NCBI RefSeq assembly: GCF_017980685.1 | Contig: NZ_JACXXO010000022.1 | Location: 1 to 64,000 of the forward strand | Source of the DNA: Pseudomonas iridis | GTDB lineage: Bacteria; Pseudomonadota; Gammaproteobacteria; Pseudomonadales; Pseudomonadaceae | Length of the DNA stretch: 64,000 nt | Direction of reading: 5' to 3' | Shown here: positions 51,560 to 61,045 of the stretch, piece after piece | Layout of the letters: every line of letters begins with the position of its first letter | Numbering within the stretch: position 1 is the first letter of the stretch | The notes under the pieces: model-generated | What the model was told of the DNA's origin: nothing | Databases searched by the model: none | The model's input: the letters and a program-made list of their open reading frames with translations, nothing else | Program-made: the position numbers and the translations under genes

Positions 51560-52486
51560 GTGAGCGCTGACTACCCACGCGACCTGATCGGTTACGGCAG
51601 TAACCCTCCTCACCCACACTGGCCGGGCAATGCCCGTGTCGCCCTGTCTTTCGTGCTCAATTACGAAGAAGGCGGCGAGCGCAATATTCTGCACGGTGAC
51701 AAAGAATCCGAAGCGTTCCTCTCTGAAATGGTTGCCGCCCAGCCTCTGCAAGGCGCGCGCAACATGAGCATGGAATCGCTTTACGAGTATGGCAGCCGTG
51801 CGGGCGTCTGGCGGATCCTCAAGCTGTTCAAGGAATTCGATATTCCGCTGACCATCTTCGCCGTCGCGATGGCCGCCCAGCGCCACCCGGACGTGATCCG
51901 CGCGATGGTCGAGGCCGGTCACGAGATCTGCAGCCACGGCTACCGCTGGATCGACTATCAGTACATGGACGAGGCGCAGGAACGCGAGCACATGCTCGAA
52001 GCCATCCGTATCCTCACCGAACTCACCGGCGAGCGCCCGCTGGGCTGGTACACCGGCCGCACCGGCCCGAATACTCGTCGCCTGGTCATGGAAGAAGGTG
52101 GTTTCCTCTACGACTGCGACACCTACGACGACGACCTGCCCTACTGGGAACCGAACAACCCGACCGGCAAGCCGCACCTGGTGATCCCGTACACCCTCGA
52201 CACCAATGACATGCGCTTCACTCAGGTGCAGGGTTTCAACAAGGGCGACGACTTCTTCGAATACCTCAAAGACGCGTTCGACGTGCTCTACGCCGAAGGT
52301 GCCGAAGCGCCGAAGATGCTCTCGATCGGTCTGCACTGCCGCCTGATCGGCCGTCCGGGTCGCATCGCTTCGCTCAAGCGTTTTATCGAATACGCCAAAA
52401 GTCATGAACAGGTGTGGTTCAGCCGTCGCGTCGACATCGCGCGTCACTGGCACGAAACCCACCCGCACCAAGAGGCCGCCAAATGA
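51560..52486 (+). CDS. puuE: Allantoinase, polysaccharide deacetylase-type (PuuE)
   Basis: 308 residues, starting GTG after AAGGAAGA. PuuE-type NodB-fold allantoinase, not the amidohydrolase type: YGSNPPHPHWPGNARVALSFVLNYEEGGERN near the N-terminus, SHGYRWIDYQYM (His near 135), YTGRTGPNTRRLV and DTYDDDLPYW. Hydrolyses allantoin to allantoate. Its stop overlaps the uraD start as ATGA. Confidence 0.92.
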   Translation: MSADYPRDLIGYGSNPPHPHWPGNARVALSFVLNYEEGGERNILHGDKESEAFLSEMVAAQPLQGARNMSMESLYEYGSRAGVWRILKLFKEFDIPLTIFAVAMAAQRHPDVIRAMVEAGHEICSHGYRWIDYQYMDEAQEREHMLEAIRILTELTGERPLGWYTGRTGPNTRRLVMEEGGFLYDCDTYDDDLPYWEPNNPTGKPHLVIPYTLDTNDMRFTQVQGFNKGDDFFEYLKDAFDVLYAEGAEAPKMLSIGLHCRLIGRPGRIASLKRFIEYAKSHEQVWFSRRVDIARHWHETHPHQEAAK

Positions 52487-52998
52487 GCCGCTTTCAAACC
52501 CTGCAACCGTCGACCCTGAGCCGCGACGCCTTCGTCAAAGCCTTCGCCGACATCTACGAGCATTCGCCATGGGTGGCCGAGAAGGCCTACGACCTGGGCG
52601 CAGACGCCTCGATCGACGAGATCGAAACCCTGCACCAGCGCATGAGCGACATCCTGTTGAGCGCCGATCACGCCAGTCAACTGGCACTGATCAACGCTCA
52701 CCCGGACCTGGCCGGCAAAGCCGCCGTCCAGGGCGAACTGACCGAAGCCAGCACCAATGAACAGGCTGGCGCCGGTATTCACCAATGCACGGCCGAAGAG
52801 TTCCAGCGCTTCACCGAGCTGAACGACGCCTACAAAGCCAAGTTCAAGTTTCCCTTCATCATGGCGGTAAAAGGCAGCAACCGGCATCAGATCCTCGCAG
52901 CGTTCGAAACGCGCATTCACAATTCGGCGGATACCGAATTCAAATGTGCGCTGGCGGAGATCAACAAGATTGCCCTGTTCCGTTTACTGACCCTTTAG
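52483..52998 (+). CDS. uraD: OHCU decarboxylase
   Basis: 171 residues, all helical. Signature LINAHPDLAGKAA (catalytic His at about 67) and FPFIMAVKGSNRHQILAAFETRI. It converts OHCU to S-allantoin, following UraH. Four-base overlap with puuE shows operon structure. Start codon ATG follows directly in the overlap; length normal. Confidence 0.92.
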   Translation: MSRFQTLQPSTLSRDAFVKAFADIYEHSPWVAEKAYDLGADASIDEIETLHQRMSDILLSADHASQLALINAHPDLAGKAAVQGELTEASTNEQAGAGIHQCTAEEFQRFTELNDAYKAKFKFPFIMAVKGSNRHQILAAFETRIHNSADTEFKCALAEINKIALFRLLTL

Positions 52999-53085
52999 CA
53001 AGCCTGACCCGAGCATGTCAGACGCGGAGAATGCCCAGGGTCTTGCAAGCATCCCCAGCCACTTATTTAAAGGCAGACAAGAAGA

Positions 53086-54087
53086 ATGAAAGCTTACGCC
53101 GTACCTTTCGAGAAGTTCGTCAACCTGGCCGATGCCCGTCTGGGCACCAAAATCATCTCGGTCACCGATGACTGGTTCGCAGACGCCAATCGTCTGTTCC
53201 AACCGACCCCGGCCGTATGGAAGGAGGGCGTGTTCGATGACAACGGCAAGTGGATGGACGGCTGGGAATCGCGCCGCAAGCGCTTCGAAGGCTTCGACAG
53301 CGCCGTGATCCGCCTGGGCGTACCGGGTTCGATCAAAGGCGTGGACATCGACACTTCATTCTTCACCGGCAACTACCCGCCATCGGCCTCGCTGGAAGCG
53401 TGCTTCCTGGCGTCGGGCGAGCCTGACGAAAACACCCAGTGGACTGAAGTGCTGTCGGCCGTCGAGCTGCAAGGCAACAGCCACCACTACCACGAAATCA
53501 GCAACGACAAAGCGTTCAGCCACCTGCGCTTCAACATCTACCCGGACGGTGGTGTTGCCCGTCTGCGCGTGTACGGTGTGCCGCATCGCGACTGGTCGGC
53601 CGTTGGCGACAATGAGCAAATCGACCTGGCAGCCGCCCTTAACGGTGGTCGCGCCCTCGCCTGCTCCGACGAACACTTCGGCCGCATGAGCAACATCCTC
53701 AACCCGGGCCGTGGCATCAACATGGGCGACGGCTGGGAAACTGCACGTCGTCGCACGCCGGGCAATGACTGGGTGATCGTCGCACTGGGCCATCCGGGCG
53801 AGATCGAAAAAATCATCGTCGACACCCTGCACTTCAAGGGCAACTACCCGGACACCTGCTCGATTCAGGGCGCGTTCGTCAAGGGCGGTACTGACAGCCA
53901 GATCGAAACCCAGTCGCTGTTCTGGCGCGATCTGCTGCCAAGCCAGAAACTGGAAATGCACGCCGAACACACCTTCGTCGAGCAGATCAAGGCACTGGGC
54001 CCGATCACCCACATCCGCCTGAACGTGTTCCCGGATGGTGGTGTGAGTCGCCTGCGCGTTTTGGGCAAGGTCGCTAAACAAGGTTGA
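53086..54087 (+). CDS. alc: Allantoicase
   Basis: 333 residues built from two homologous jellyroll halves, each with a DGWE(T/S)-type motif (KWMDGWESRRKRFEGFD and MGDGWETARRRTPGNDW) and a GGV(A/S)RLRV block. Hydrolyses allantoate to ureidoglycolate and urea. 87 bases after uraD in the same direction. Followed by a REP pair and then allA. Confidence 0.92.
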   Translation: MKAYAVPFEKFVNLADARLGTKIISVTDDWFADANRLFQPTPAVWKEGVFDDNGKWMDGWESRRKRFEGFDSAVIRLGVPGSIKGVDIDTSFFTGNYPPSASLEACFLASGEPDENTQWTEVLSAVELQGNSHHYHEISNDKAFSHLRFNIYPDGGVARLRVYGVPHRDWSAVGDNEQIDLAAALNGGRALACSDEHFGRMSNILNPGRGINMGDGWETARRRTPGNDWVIVALGHPGEIEKIIVDTLHFKGNYPDTCSIQGAFVKGGTDSQIETQSLFWRDLLPSQKLEMHAEHTFVEQIKALGPITHIRLNVFPDGGVSRLRVLGKVAKQG

Positions 54088-54091
54088 ACCC

Positions 54092-54170
54092 AATCGCTGG
54101 CAAGCCAGCTCCCACAGGTTTTGTGAACGCCACAGACCACAGTGGGAGCGGGCTTGCCCGCGATGGCGAT
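54092..54170. repeat. REP inverted pair
   Basis: ATCGCTGGCAAGCCAGCTCCCACAG at the left, GTGGGAGCGGGCTTGCCCGCGAT at the right. Between alc and allA, inside the purine operon. Confidence 0.85.
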
Positions 54171-54207
54171 AGTTCTAACAACACAGAATTCGGATAAGAA
54201 GAACAGC

Positions 54208-54711
54208 ATGCGCACACTGACGATTGAACCGCTGAGCAAAGAAGCCTTCGCCCCTTTCGGTGACGTGATCGAAACCGACGGCAGCGATCACTTCATGATC
54301 AACAACGGTTCGACCATGCGCTTCCATAAACTGGCGACGGTCGAAACCGCCACGCCGGAGGACAACGCGATCATCAGCATCTTCCGCGCCGACGCGCAGG
54401 ACATGCCGCTGACCGTTTGCATGCTGGAACGCCATCCGCTGGGCAGCCAGGCTTTCATTCCGCTGCTCGGCAACCCCTTTCTGATCGTGGTCGCGCCCAT
54501 TGGCGATGAACCTGTATCAGGCTTGGTCCGCGCCTTCGTCACCAACGGCAGGCAGGGCATTAATTACCATCGCGGCGTTTGGCACCATCCGGTGCTGACG
54601 ATCGAAAAGCGGGATGACTTCCTGGTGGTTGATCGCAGTGGCACAGGCAATAACTGCGATGAGCATTTTTTCAAAGAGGATGAGCGTTTGATCCTCGCCC
54701 CCCACCAATAA
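54208..54711 (+). CDS. allA: Ureidoglycolate lyase
   Basis: 167 residues, AllA cupin-type family: EPLSKEAFAPFGDVIE near the start, HPLGSQAFIPL, and RGVWHHPVL with the metal or substrate His. Splits ureidoglycolate into glyoxylate and urea, the last step of the path. The ATG at 54208 is chosen; an upstream extension is within the REP. Followed 50 bases on by puuD. Confidence 0.9.
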   Translation: MRTLTIEPLSKEAFAPFGDVIETDGSDHFMINNGSTMRFHKLATVETATPEDNAIISIFRADAQDMPLTVCMLERHPLGSQAFIPLLGNPFLIVVAPIGDEPVSGLVRAFVTNGRQGINYHRGVWHHPVLTIEKRDDFLVVDRSGTGNNCDEHFFKEDERLILAPHQ

Positions 54712-54761
54712 GAGAAGGTCTGATCACTCGACAACAGAGTGACAGGCGAGAGGTAAAGACT

Positions 54762-56075
54762 GTGGAAGCACATCTGTTGGAATGGCTGAACCTGAGCGTG
54801 CGCTGGGTTCACATGATTACTGGCGTGGCCTGGATCGGCGCGTCGTTCTATTTCGTCTGGCTGGAGAACAACCTCAACCGCATCAACCCGAAAACCGGTC
54901 TGGCCGGTGATCTGTGGGCGATTCACGGTGGCGGCATCTATCACCTGGAAAAATACAAACTGGCTCCCCCGACCATGCCGGACAACCTGCACTGGTTCAA
55001 ATGGGAAGCCTACTTCACCTGGTTGTCGGGGATCGCGCTGCTGTGCGTAGTCTTCTACTACAACCCGACGCTGTACCTGCTGGCACCGGGCAGCAGCCTG
55101 ACCGGCCCTGAAGGCGTGGCACTGGGCATTGGCTCTCTGTTCGTCGGCTGGTTCGTCTACTCCTTCCTTTGCGACTCGGCGCTGGGCAAACGCCCTGCCC
55201 TGCTCGGCTTCATCCTGTTCGTGCTGATCATCGGCGCGGCATATGGCTTCAGCAAGGTGTTCAGCGGTCGTGGTGCGTACCTGCACGTTGGCGCGATCAT
55301 CGGCACCATCATGGTCGGTAACGTGTTCCGCATCATCATGCCGGCGCAACGTGCACTGGTAGCGGCGATTGCCGAGAACCGCACGCCGGATCCGGCGCTG
55401 CCGGCCAAAGGCCTGCTGCGTTCACGTCACAACAACTACTTCACCCTGCCGGTGCTGTTCATCATGATCAGCAACCACTTCCCGAGCACGTACGGCAGCC
55501 AGTACAACTGGTTGATCCTGGCCGGGATCGCGGTGTTTGCAGTGTTGGTGCGTCACTACTTCAACACCCGCCACGACAGCCACAAGTTTGCCTGGACGCT
55601 GCCTGTTGCAGCGGTGGGCATGATCACTCTGGCGTACGTCACCGGCCCTGCGCCGATGTCGACCGCACCGGAAGTGGCCAAGGCTCCAGCGAAAATCGAG
55701 TACCAGCCATTGCCGGAAACTGCAGTGGGCGGTGGCTTGAAACCGGCTGAAGCGGCGCAACCTGCTGCACCTGCCGAACCTGCAGCAGCACCAGCGCAAG
55801 CCTCCAACGCCGGCCCAGGCTTCGACAAAGTGCACAACGTGATTCAAGAGCGTTGCACAGTTTGTCACTCGGCCAAACCAACCAGCCCGTTGTTCAGCGC
55901 AGCTCCGGCCGGTGTGATGCTCGACACCCCTGAGCAGATCCGCCAGAACGCGGCGCGGATCCAGGCGCAGGCCATCACCACGCAGATCATGCCACTGGGC
56001 AACATCACACAGATGACCCAGCAGGAACGTGACCTGATCGGTGCATGGATCGCCCAGGGAGCCCAGACCAACTAA
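54762..56075 (+). CDS. puuD: Membrane urate hydroxylase with C-terminal cytochrome c
   Basis: 437 residues starting GTG with GAGAGG upstream. N-terminal membrane domain (about 1-300) of PuuD type, with VRWVHMITGVAWIGASFYFVWLE and about eight helices. A Pro/Ala-rich linker (AAQPAAPAEPAAAPAQA) leads to a cytochrome c domain with C365-TV-C368-H369. It oxidises urate to 5-hydroxyisourate, passing electrons to the respiratory chain, the bacterial alternative to soluble uricase. Confidence 0.93.
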   Translation: MEAHLLEWLNLSVRWVHMITGVAWIGASFYFVWLENNLNRINPKTGLAGDLWAIHGGGIYHLEKYKLAPPTMPDNLHWFKWEAYFTWLSGIALLCVVFYYNPTLYLLAPGSSLTGPEGVALGIGSLFVGWFVYSFLCDSALGKRPALLGFILFVLIIGAAYGFSKVFSGRGAYLHVGAIIGTIMVGNVFRIIMPAQRALVAAIAENRTPDPALPAKGLLRSRHNNYFTLPVLFIMISNHFPSTYGSQYNWLILAGIAVFAVLVRHYFNTRHDSHKFAWTLPVAAVGMITLAYVTGPAPMSTAPEVAKAPAKIEYQPLPETAVGGGLKPAEAAQPAAPAEPAAAPAQASNAGPGFDKVHNVIQERCTVCHSAKPTSPLFSAAPAGVMLDTPEQIRQNAARIQAQAITTQIMPLGNITQMTQQERDLIGAWIAQGAQTN

Positions 56076-56085
56076 CCGTTGAAAG

Positions 56086-56150
56086 CATCGCTGGCAAGCC
56101 AGCTCCCACAGGGTTTGCACTGCCTGTGTGGGAGCTGGCTTGCCAGCGAT
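56086..56150. repeat. REP inverted pair
   Basis: Arms ATCGCTGGCAAGCCAGCTCCCACA and TGTGGGAGCTGGCTTGCCAGCGAT, exact reverse complements. Confidence 0.85.
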
Positions 56151-56241
56151 TCGCCGCAACGTGATTGACCTGATGCAAAGAAACAGCTGTGAGCCACCCG
56201 GCAGCTGTTAATCACAAGAATAAAAAGATCCGAGGTGTTGC

Positions 56242-57600
56242 ATGTCCGAGCTGTCCAAAGCGCGCATCCCCGACGCACCCGCCATTCAGCGTTTGCCCCT
56301 TTTGCAACTGATTCTGGTCGGTTTGCAACATGTTCTGCTGATGTACGGTGGTGCCATTGCGGTGCCGCTGATCATTGGACAGGCCGCTGGCCTGAGTCGT
56401 GAAGAAATCGCCTTCCTGATCAACGCCGACCTGCTGGTCGCCGGTATTGCCACCATCGTGCAATCGCTCGGTATCGGCCCGATGGGCATTCGCATGCCAG
56501 TGATGATGGGCGCCAGTTTTGCCGCTGTCGGCAGCATGGTCGCCATGGCCGGCATGCCTGGTATCGGTCTGCAAGGCATCTTCGGTGCGACGATCGCCGC
56601 AGGATTCTTCGGCATGATCATCGCGCCGTTCATGTCCAAGGTCGTGCGCTTCTTCCCGCCGCTGGTGACGGGCACCGTCATCACCTCGATCGGTTTGTCG
56701 CTGTTCCCCGTGGCCGTGAACTGGGCTGGTGGCGGCGTTGATGCCGAACAATTCGGTTCTCCGATTTATCTGGCCATTGCCGCACTGGTGCTGGCCACCA
56801 TCCTGCTGGTCCACCGCTTCATGCGCGGTTTCTGGGTAAACATTTCCGTGTTGATCGGCATGTGCCTGGGCTACGTGCTTTGCGGCGCGATCGGCATGGT
56901 CGACCTCAGCGGCATGGCCGCTGCGCCGTGGGTTCAGTTCGTCACTCCGCTGCATTTCGGCATGCCGAAGTTCGAACTCGCACCGATCCTGTCGATGTGT
57001 CTGGTGGTGGTGATCATCTTCGTGGAGTCCACCGGGATGTTCCTCGCGCTGGGCAAAATCACCGGCCAGGAAGTCTGCCCGCGCATGCTGCGTCGCGGTC
57101 TGCTGTGCGATGCCGGCGCCTCGTTCTTCGCCGGTTTTTTCAACACCTTCACCCACTCATCATTCGCGCAGAACATCGGCCTGGTGCAGATGACCGGTGT
57201 GCGCTGCCGTTCGGTGACCATCGTTGCCGGCGGCTTGCTGATCGTCCTGAGCCTGCTGCCCAAAGCCGCGTTCCTGGTGGCATCGATTCCTTCAGCGGTA
57301 CTCGGCGGCGCGGCGATTGCGATGTTCGGCATGGTCGCCGCGACCGGGATCAAGATCCTTCAGGAAGCCGATATCGGTGACCGACGCAACCAGTTGCTGG
57401 TGGCGGTGAGCATCGGCATGGGCCTGATCCCGGTGGTGCGGCCGGAGTTCTTCGCACATCTGCCGATGTGGATGAGCCCGATCACCCACAGCGGCATCGC
57501 CATGGCAACGCTCAGCGCGCTGACGCTGAATCTGCTGTTCAACATTCTTGGCGGCGCTGAGCGCGCCGCGATCAACGACTGTAACGCGCACTCGCACTAA
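56242..57600 (+). CDS. NCS2 purine permease (probable urate/xanthine permease)
   Basis: 452 residues with 12-14 helices. NCS2 features: GLQHVLLMYGGAIAVPLI (QH motif at about 30-33), GPMGIRMPVMMGASFA, and FVESTGMFLALGKITG followed by NTFTHSSFAQNIGLVQMTGVRCRSV. It resembles the XanQ/UapA/YgfU subgroup for oxidised purines. Its position after puuD suggests urate uptake (inference). Symporter with H+. Confidence 0.88.
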   Translation: MSELSKARIPDAPAIQRLPLLQLILVGLQHVLLMYGGAIAVPLIIGQAAGLSREEIAFLINADLLVAGIATIVQSLGIGPMGIRMPVMMGASFAAVGSMVAMAGMPGIGLQGIFGATIAAGFFGMIIAPFMSKVVRFFPPLVTGTVITSIGLSLFPVAVNWAGGGVDAEQFGSPIYLAIAALVLATILLVHRFMRGFWVNISVLIGMCLGYVLCGAIGMVDLSGMAAAPWVQFVTPLHFGMPKFELAPILSMCLVVVIIFVESTGMFLALGKITGQEVCPRMLRRGLLCDAGASFFAGFFNTFTHSSFAQNIGLVQMTGVRCRSVTIVAGGLLIVLSLLPKAAFLVASIPSAVLGGAAIAMFGMVAATGIKILQEADIGDRRNQLLVAVSIGMGLIPVVRPEFFAHLPMWMSPITHSGIAMATLSALTLNLLFNILGGAERAAINDCNAHSH

Positions 57601-57617
57601 ACGAAGTCTCCACAAAA

Positions 57618-57712
57618 CCTGTGGGAGCGAGCCTGCTCGCGAAGACGTCATCAGCTTCAACATGTTCGTTGACTGATACACCGCTTTCGCGAGCAGGCTC
57701 GCTCCCACAGGA
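57618..57712. repeat. REP inverted pair (GGGAGCGAGCCTGCTCGCG family)
   Basis: Arms CTGTGGGAGCGAGCCTGCTC and its reverse complement at the ends, exact. Confidence 0.85.
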
Positions 57713-57756
57713 GAAAGCTCTGCGCCTCAAACAATAAAAACAAGAGGGAGCAACAG

Positions 57757-58542
57757 ATGATTCGCACGCAATCGAGTTTGCTATTGAGCGGCGGCCTGCT
57801 CGCCGCATCCCAGGCCATGGCCGGCGATTTACTGCTCTGGCAGACCAACAGCCTCAGCTACCTGTACGGCAAGAACTTCGCGATCAACCCGTCGATCCAG
57901 CAGACGGTGACCTTCGAGCACGCCGACAAGTGGAAGTACGGCGACAACTTTTTGTTCGTCGACAAGATCTTCTACAACAGCCAGGAAGACCGCAACAAAG
58001 GCCCGCACACCTTCTACGGTGAATTCACCCCGCGCTTCTCGTTCGGCAAGATCTTCGACCAGAAAATCGAGTTCGGCCCGATCAAGGACGTGCTGCTGGC
58101 GATGACCTACGAATACGGCGAAGGTGAAAGCGAGGCCTACCTTATCGGCCCCGGCTTCGACCTCAAAGTGCCTGGCTTCAATTACGTCACCCTGAACATC
58201 TTCCGCCGCCAGACCGAAGGCCCACGCCCCGGCGATGGCGTCTGGCAGATCACGCCCGGCTGGTCCTACAGCATTCCGGTAGGCAATTCCGACCTGTTGA
58301 TCGACGGTTATCTGGACTGGGTGGTCGACAACGACGAGAACTCGCGCGGCACCTACCACGCCAACCTGCACATCAATCCGCAGATCAAATATGACTTGGG
58401 CAAAGCCTTGGGCTGGAGTCAGAAGCAGCTGTATGTCGGCACCGAATACAGCTACTGGAAGAACAAATACGGCGTCGAAAACAGCCATAACTTCGACACC
58501 AATCAGAACACCGCCAGCCTGCTGGTGAAGGTGCACTTCTAA
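57757..58542 (+). CDS. Tsx/OmpK-family outer membrane channel, copy 1
   Basis: 261 residues. Signal peptide MIRTQSSLLLSGGLLAASQAMA; mature protein GDLLLWQTNSLSYLYGKNF with alternating aromatic beta strands. It ends SLLVKVHF, with the C-terminal Phe of outer membrane barrels. The family forms nucleoside-specific channels. Tandem paralogue at 58915. Fits the purine context as outer-membrane entry of nucleosides or purines. Confidence 0.85.
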   Translation: MIRTQSSLLLSGGLLAASQAMAGDLLLWQTNSLSYLYGKNFAINPSIQQTVTFEHADKWKYGDNFLFVDKIFYNSQEDRNKGPHTFYGEFTPRFSFGKIFDQKIEFGPIKDVLLAMTYEYGEGESEAYLIGPGFDLKVPGFNYVTLNIFRRQTEGPRPGDGVWQITPGWSYSIPVGNSDLLIDGYLDWVVDNDENSRGTYHANLHINPQIKYDLGKALGWSQKQLYVGTEYSYWKNKYGVENSHNFDTNQNTASLLVKVHF

Positions 58543-58914
58543 GATGGCCCGCAACTGTGCCCCATGCCTGTCGTCGGTGCTCTGTTGCGGGGCACTTGAG
58601 GCGAGGCCTGCGAGTCAGTATTCTCCGCGGCCTCTTGAATTCGGTCTAAAAAAAAGCCCGAATTTAATTCCTGACCAGCGGGCCAACTTATCCCGGCCCC
58701 GGTCAGTACCGAGGCACCCCGAAAACACGCTCAATCGACTGTTTTTCAGCAGCCGACGGGCGTTTTTTTGCTTTTCGAAAAGCCTTGGCTCAGCTCTTGC
58801 TAACAGCAAACAAGCTGACCGATCGGATGACTTTTTGCAGCAACGAAAAAAGGCGCCACACCAGAGCGCCGATCAAAAAAATAAACGTGGAACACCTACT
58901 TTGGGAGCAACCGA
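58543..58914. other. Intergenic region between the two Tsx-like genes
   Basis: 372 bases with no gene. Contains a GC-rich stem (TGCCCC...GGGGCA, 58558-58596) and a candidate sigma-54 promoter at 58785-58801; a small GGCGC/GCGCC stem lies at 58852-58871. Confidence 0.5.
58785..58801 (+). promoter_or_regulatory. Candidate sigma-54 promoter for Tsx-like copy 2
   Basis: TTGGCTCAGCTCTTGCT: GG and GC are exactly 10 bases apart and the -12 element TTGCT is perfect. About 110 bases before the ATG at 58915. Confidence 0.6.
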
Positions 58915-59700
58915 ATGAAACGTATGTGCACCAGCCTGATGCTTGCGGGATCCTTGCTGGCCGGGGGGCAGGCCATGGCCGAAGGCCTCCTGCAATGGCA
59001 GGACAACAGCCTGACTTACCTCTATGGCAAGGACTTCCAGGTCAACCCGCGCATCCAGCAGACCGTCACCTTTGAACACGCTGACGGATGGAAGTACGGG
59101 GACAACTTCTTCTTCCTCGACAAGATCTTCTACAACGGTGAAAAGGACTTCAACAACGGTCCGAACACCTATTACGGCGAGTTCCAGCCACGCATCTCGC
59201 TGGGCAAGGTTCTCGACCAGAAGATCGAGTTCGGCCCGATCAAAGATGTCCTGCTGGCGATGACTTACGAGTTCGGCGAGGGTGACACCGAGTCCTACCT
59301 GATCGGTCCGGGCTTCGACCTGGCCATCCCGGGCTTCGACTACTTCCAGCTGAACTTCTACCAGCGTCACACCGAAGGCTCGCGCGCCGGTGACAACGTC
59401 TGGCAGATCACGCCGGTGTGGTCCTACACCGTGCCGGTGGGCAATTCGAACATCCTGATCGACGGCTACATGGACTGGGTGACCGACAACGATTCCAACT
59501 CAAAAGGCGACTACCACGCCAACCTGCACTTCAACCCACAGGTCAAATACGACCTGGGCAAGGCGTTGAGTTATGGCGAGAAGCAGCTGTATGTCGGTGT
59601 TGAATACGATTACTGGAAAGACAAGTACGGAATCGACGACACCGGTGCGTTCAAGACCAATCAGAGCGTGACCAACTTCCTGGTGAAGTTCCACTTCTGA
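58915..59700 (+). CDS. Tsx/OmpK-family outer membrane channel, copy 2
   Basis: 261 residues, same length as copy 1 and very similar throughout: signal peptide with SLMLAGSLLAGGQAMA, mature start EGLLQWQDNSLTYLYGKDF, end NFLVKFHF. Differences are concentrated in the loops. It has its own, sigma-54-type promoter, unlike copy 1, so the copies may serve different growth conditions. Ends with a REP pair. Confidence 0.85.
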   Translation: MKRMCTSLMLAGSLLAGGQAMAEGLLQWQDNSLTYLYGKDFQVNPRIQQTVTFEHADGWKYGDNFFFLDKIFYNGEKDFNNGPNTYYGEFQPRISLGKVLDQKIEFGPIKDVLLAMTYEFGEGDTESYLIGPGFDLAIPGFDYFQLNFYQRHTEGSRAGDNVWQITPVWSYTVPVGNSNILIDGYMDWVTDNDSNSKGDYHANLHFNPQVKYDLGKALSYGEKQLYVGVEYDYWKDKYGIDDTGAFKTNQSVTNFLVKFHF

Positions 59701-59730
59701 TGCGGGTATAAGTGGCGTCTGCAAGGACGC

Positions 59731-59825
59731 CATCGCTGGCAAGCCAGCTCCCACAAGTTCTTTGGTGTAGACAAAATCTGTTTACGACGCAAAGCCCTGT
59801 GGGAGCTGGCTTGCCAGCGATTGCC
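59731..59825. repeat. REP inverted pair
   Basis: CATCGCTGGCAAGCCAGCTCCCACA at left and TGTGGGAGCTGGCTTGCCAGCGATTG at right. Between convergent genes. Confidence 0.85.
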
Positions 59826-59837
59826 GCACCACCGATC

Positions 59838-61010
59838 TCAGGCTGGAACCACCGCTTCGGACAGCCCCAGAAACCGGCACAGCTCCTCCCGCTTGGCCAA
59901 CGCATCCCGCCGCCCCAAATCAATCAGCTCGCTGCAATACCCCGCCTCGAACAGCAAATAACTCAACACCCCTGCCCCACTCGTCCTGGTCGCACCCGGA
60001 CCACGCAAGAACAACCGCAACGCCGCCGGCAATTCCTGGCGATGCCGCGCCGCGATCTCATCAATCGGCTGACTTGGCGAAATCACCAGCACCTCCACTG
60101 GCGCCACGCCCAATGCGCGGGTCGGCGTGCCATCGGGCATCAGGTGACTGAACTGGTTCAAGCGCTCAAGCAACTCGATGTCGCTCTCCAGACTGTCAAT
60201 GAACGTGCTGTTGAGCATGTGCCCGCCGATCTGCGCCAGCGTCGGCTGCTGACCGGTGTAGGTGCGTTCCAGCGGCTGCTGCGGATCAACCCCGCGCGGG
60301 TTGCCGCTGACGCCCACCACCAGCACGCGAGTCGCGCCCAGGTGCAGCGCCGGGCTGATCGGCGCCGATTGGCGGACCGCGCCGTCACCGAAATACTCCT
60401 CGCCAATCTTCACCGGCGCGAACAGCAACGGAATCGCCGAACTGGCCAACAGATGCTCCACCGACAACTGCGTCGGCACGCCAATGCGCCGATGACGCAG
60501 CCACGCATCGATCACGCCGCCACCCTGATAGAACGTCACCGCTTGCCCCGATTCGTAGCCGAACGCGGTCACCGCCACGGCGCGCAATTGCTTTTGAGCG
60601 ATGGATTCGGCAATGCCGGGCAGGTGCAGTTTTTCATTGAGCAGTTCACGCAGCGGCGAACTGTTGAGCAGCGCCACGGGCACTTGTCGACCGATGCCGA
60701 GCAAGCTATGGCTGACAAACCGACTGGCCTGATGGATCACGCCAGGCCAGTCACTGCGCAGCACGCGATGGCTGCGAAAGCCCTGCCAGAACAGTGTGAG
60801 GCGTTCGATGGCGGCGCGAAAGTCGGTGGCGCCGCTGGCCAGGCTGACCGCGTTGATCGCCCCGGCCGAGGTGCCGACGATCACTGGAAAAGGATTGTCC
60901 GCGCCCAATGGCAGCAACTCTGCAATCGCCGCCAACACCCCTACCTGATAGGCCGCCCGAGCCCCGCCGCCGGAAAGAATCAAACCTGTGACCGGTTCAG
61001 CTGGGCTCAT
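59838..61010 (-). CDS. Patatin-like phospholipase
   Basis: 390 residues. The oxyanion hole is LSGGGARAAYQVG near residue 12, the nucleophile is in VGTSAGAINA (Ser near 50) and the catalytic Asp is in YFGDGAVRQS. A Ser-Asp dyad enzyme of the bacterial patatin family, acting on lipids in the cytoplasm or at the inner membrane. It is read in the same direction as the downstream-facing LpxL-like gene and lies beside minCDE as usual in Pseudomonas. Substrate unknown. Confidence 0.88.
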   Translation of the reverse strand: MSPAEPVTGLILSGGGARAAYQVGVLAAIAELLPLGADNPFPVIVGTSAGAINAVSLASGATDFRAAIERLTLFWQGFRSHRVLRSDWPGVIHQASRFVSHSLLGIGRQVPVALLNSSPLRELLNEKLHLPGIAESIAQKQLRAVAVTAFGYESGQAVTFYQGGGVIDAWLRHRRIGVPTQLSVEHLLASSAIPLLFAPVKIGEEYFGDGAVRQSAPISPALHLGATRVLVVGVSGNPRGVDPQQPLERTYTGQQPTLAQIGGHMLNSTFIDSLESDIELLERLNQFSHLMPDGTPTRALGVAPVEVLVISPSQPIDEIAARHRQELPAALRLFLRGPGATRTSGAGVLSYLLFEAGYCSELIDLGRRDALAKREELCRFLGLSEAVVPA

Positions 61011-61045
61011 CGCAACACTCCATGATGCTTAGGGGGATGGGTCAA

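Noticed and set aside
6637..59825. Repeated palindromes as a CRISPR array
   Set aside because: They are dispersed, palindromic and paired, the REP pattern, without regular spacers or cas genes.
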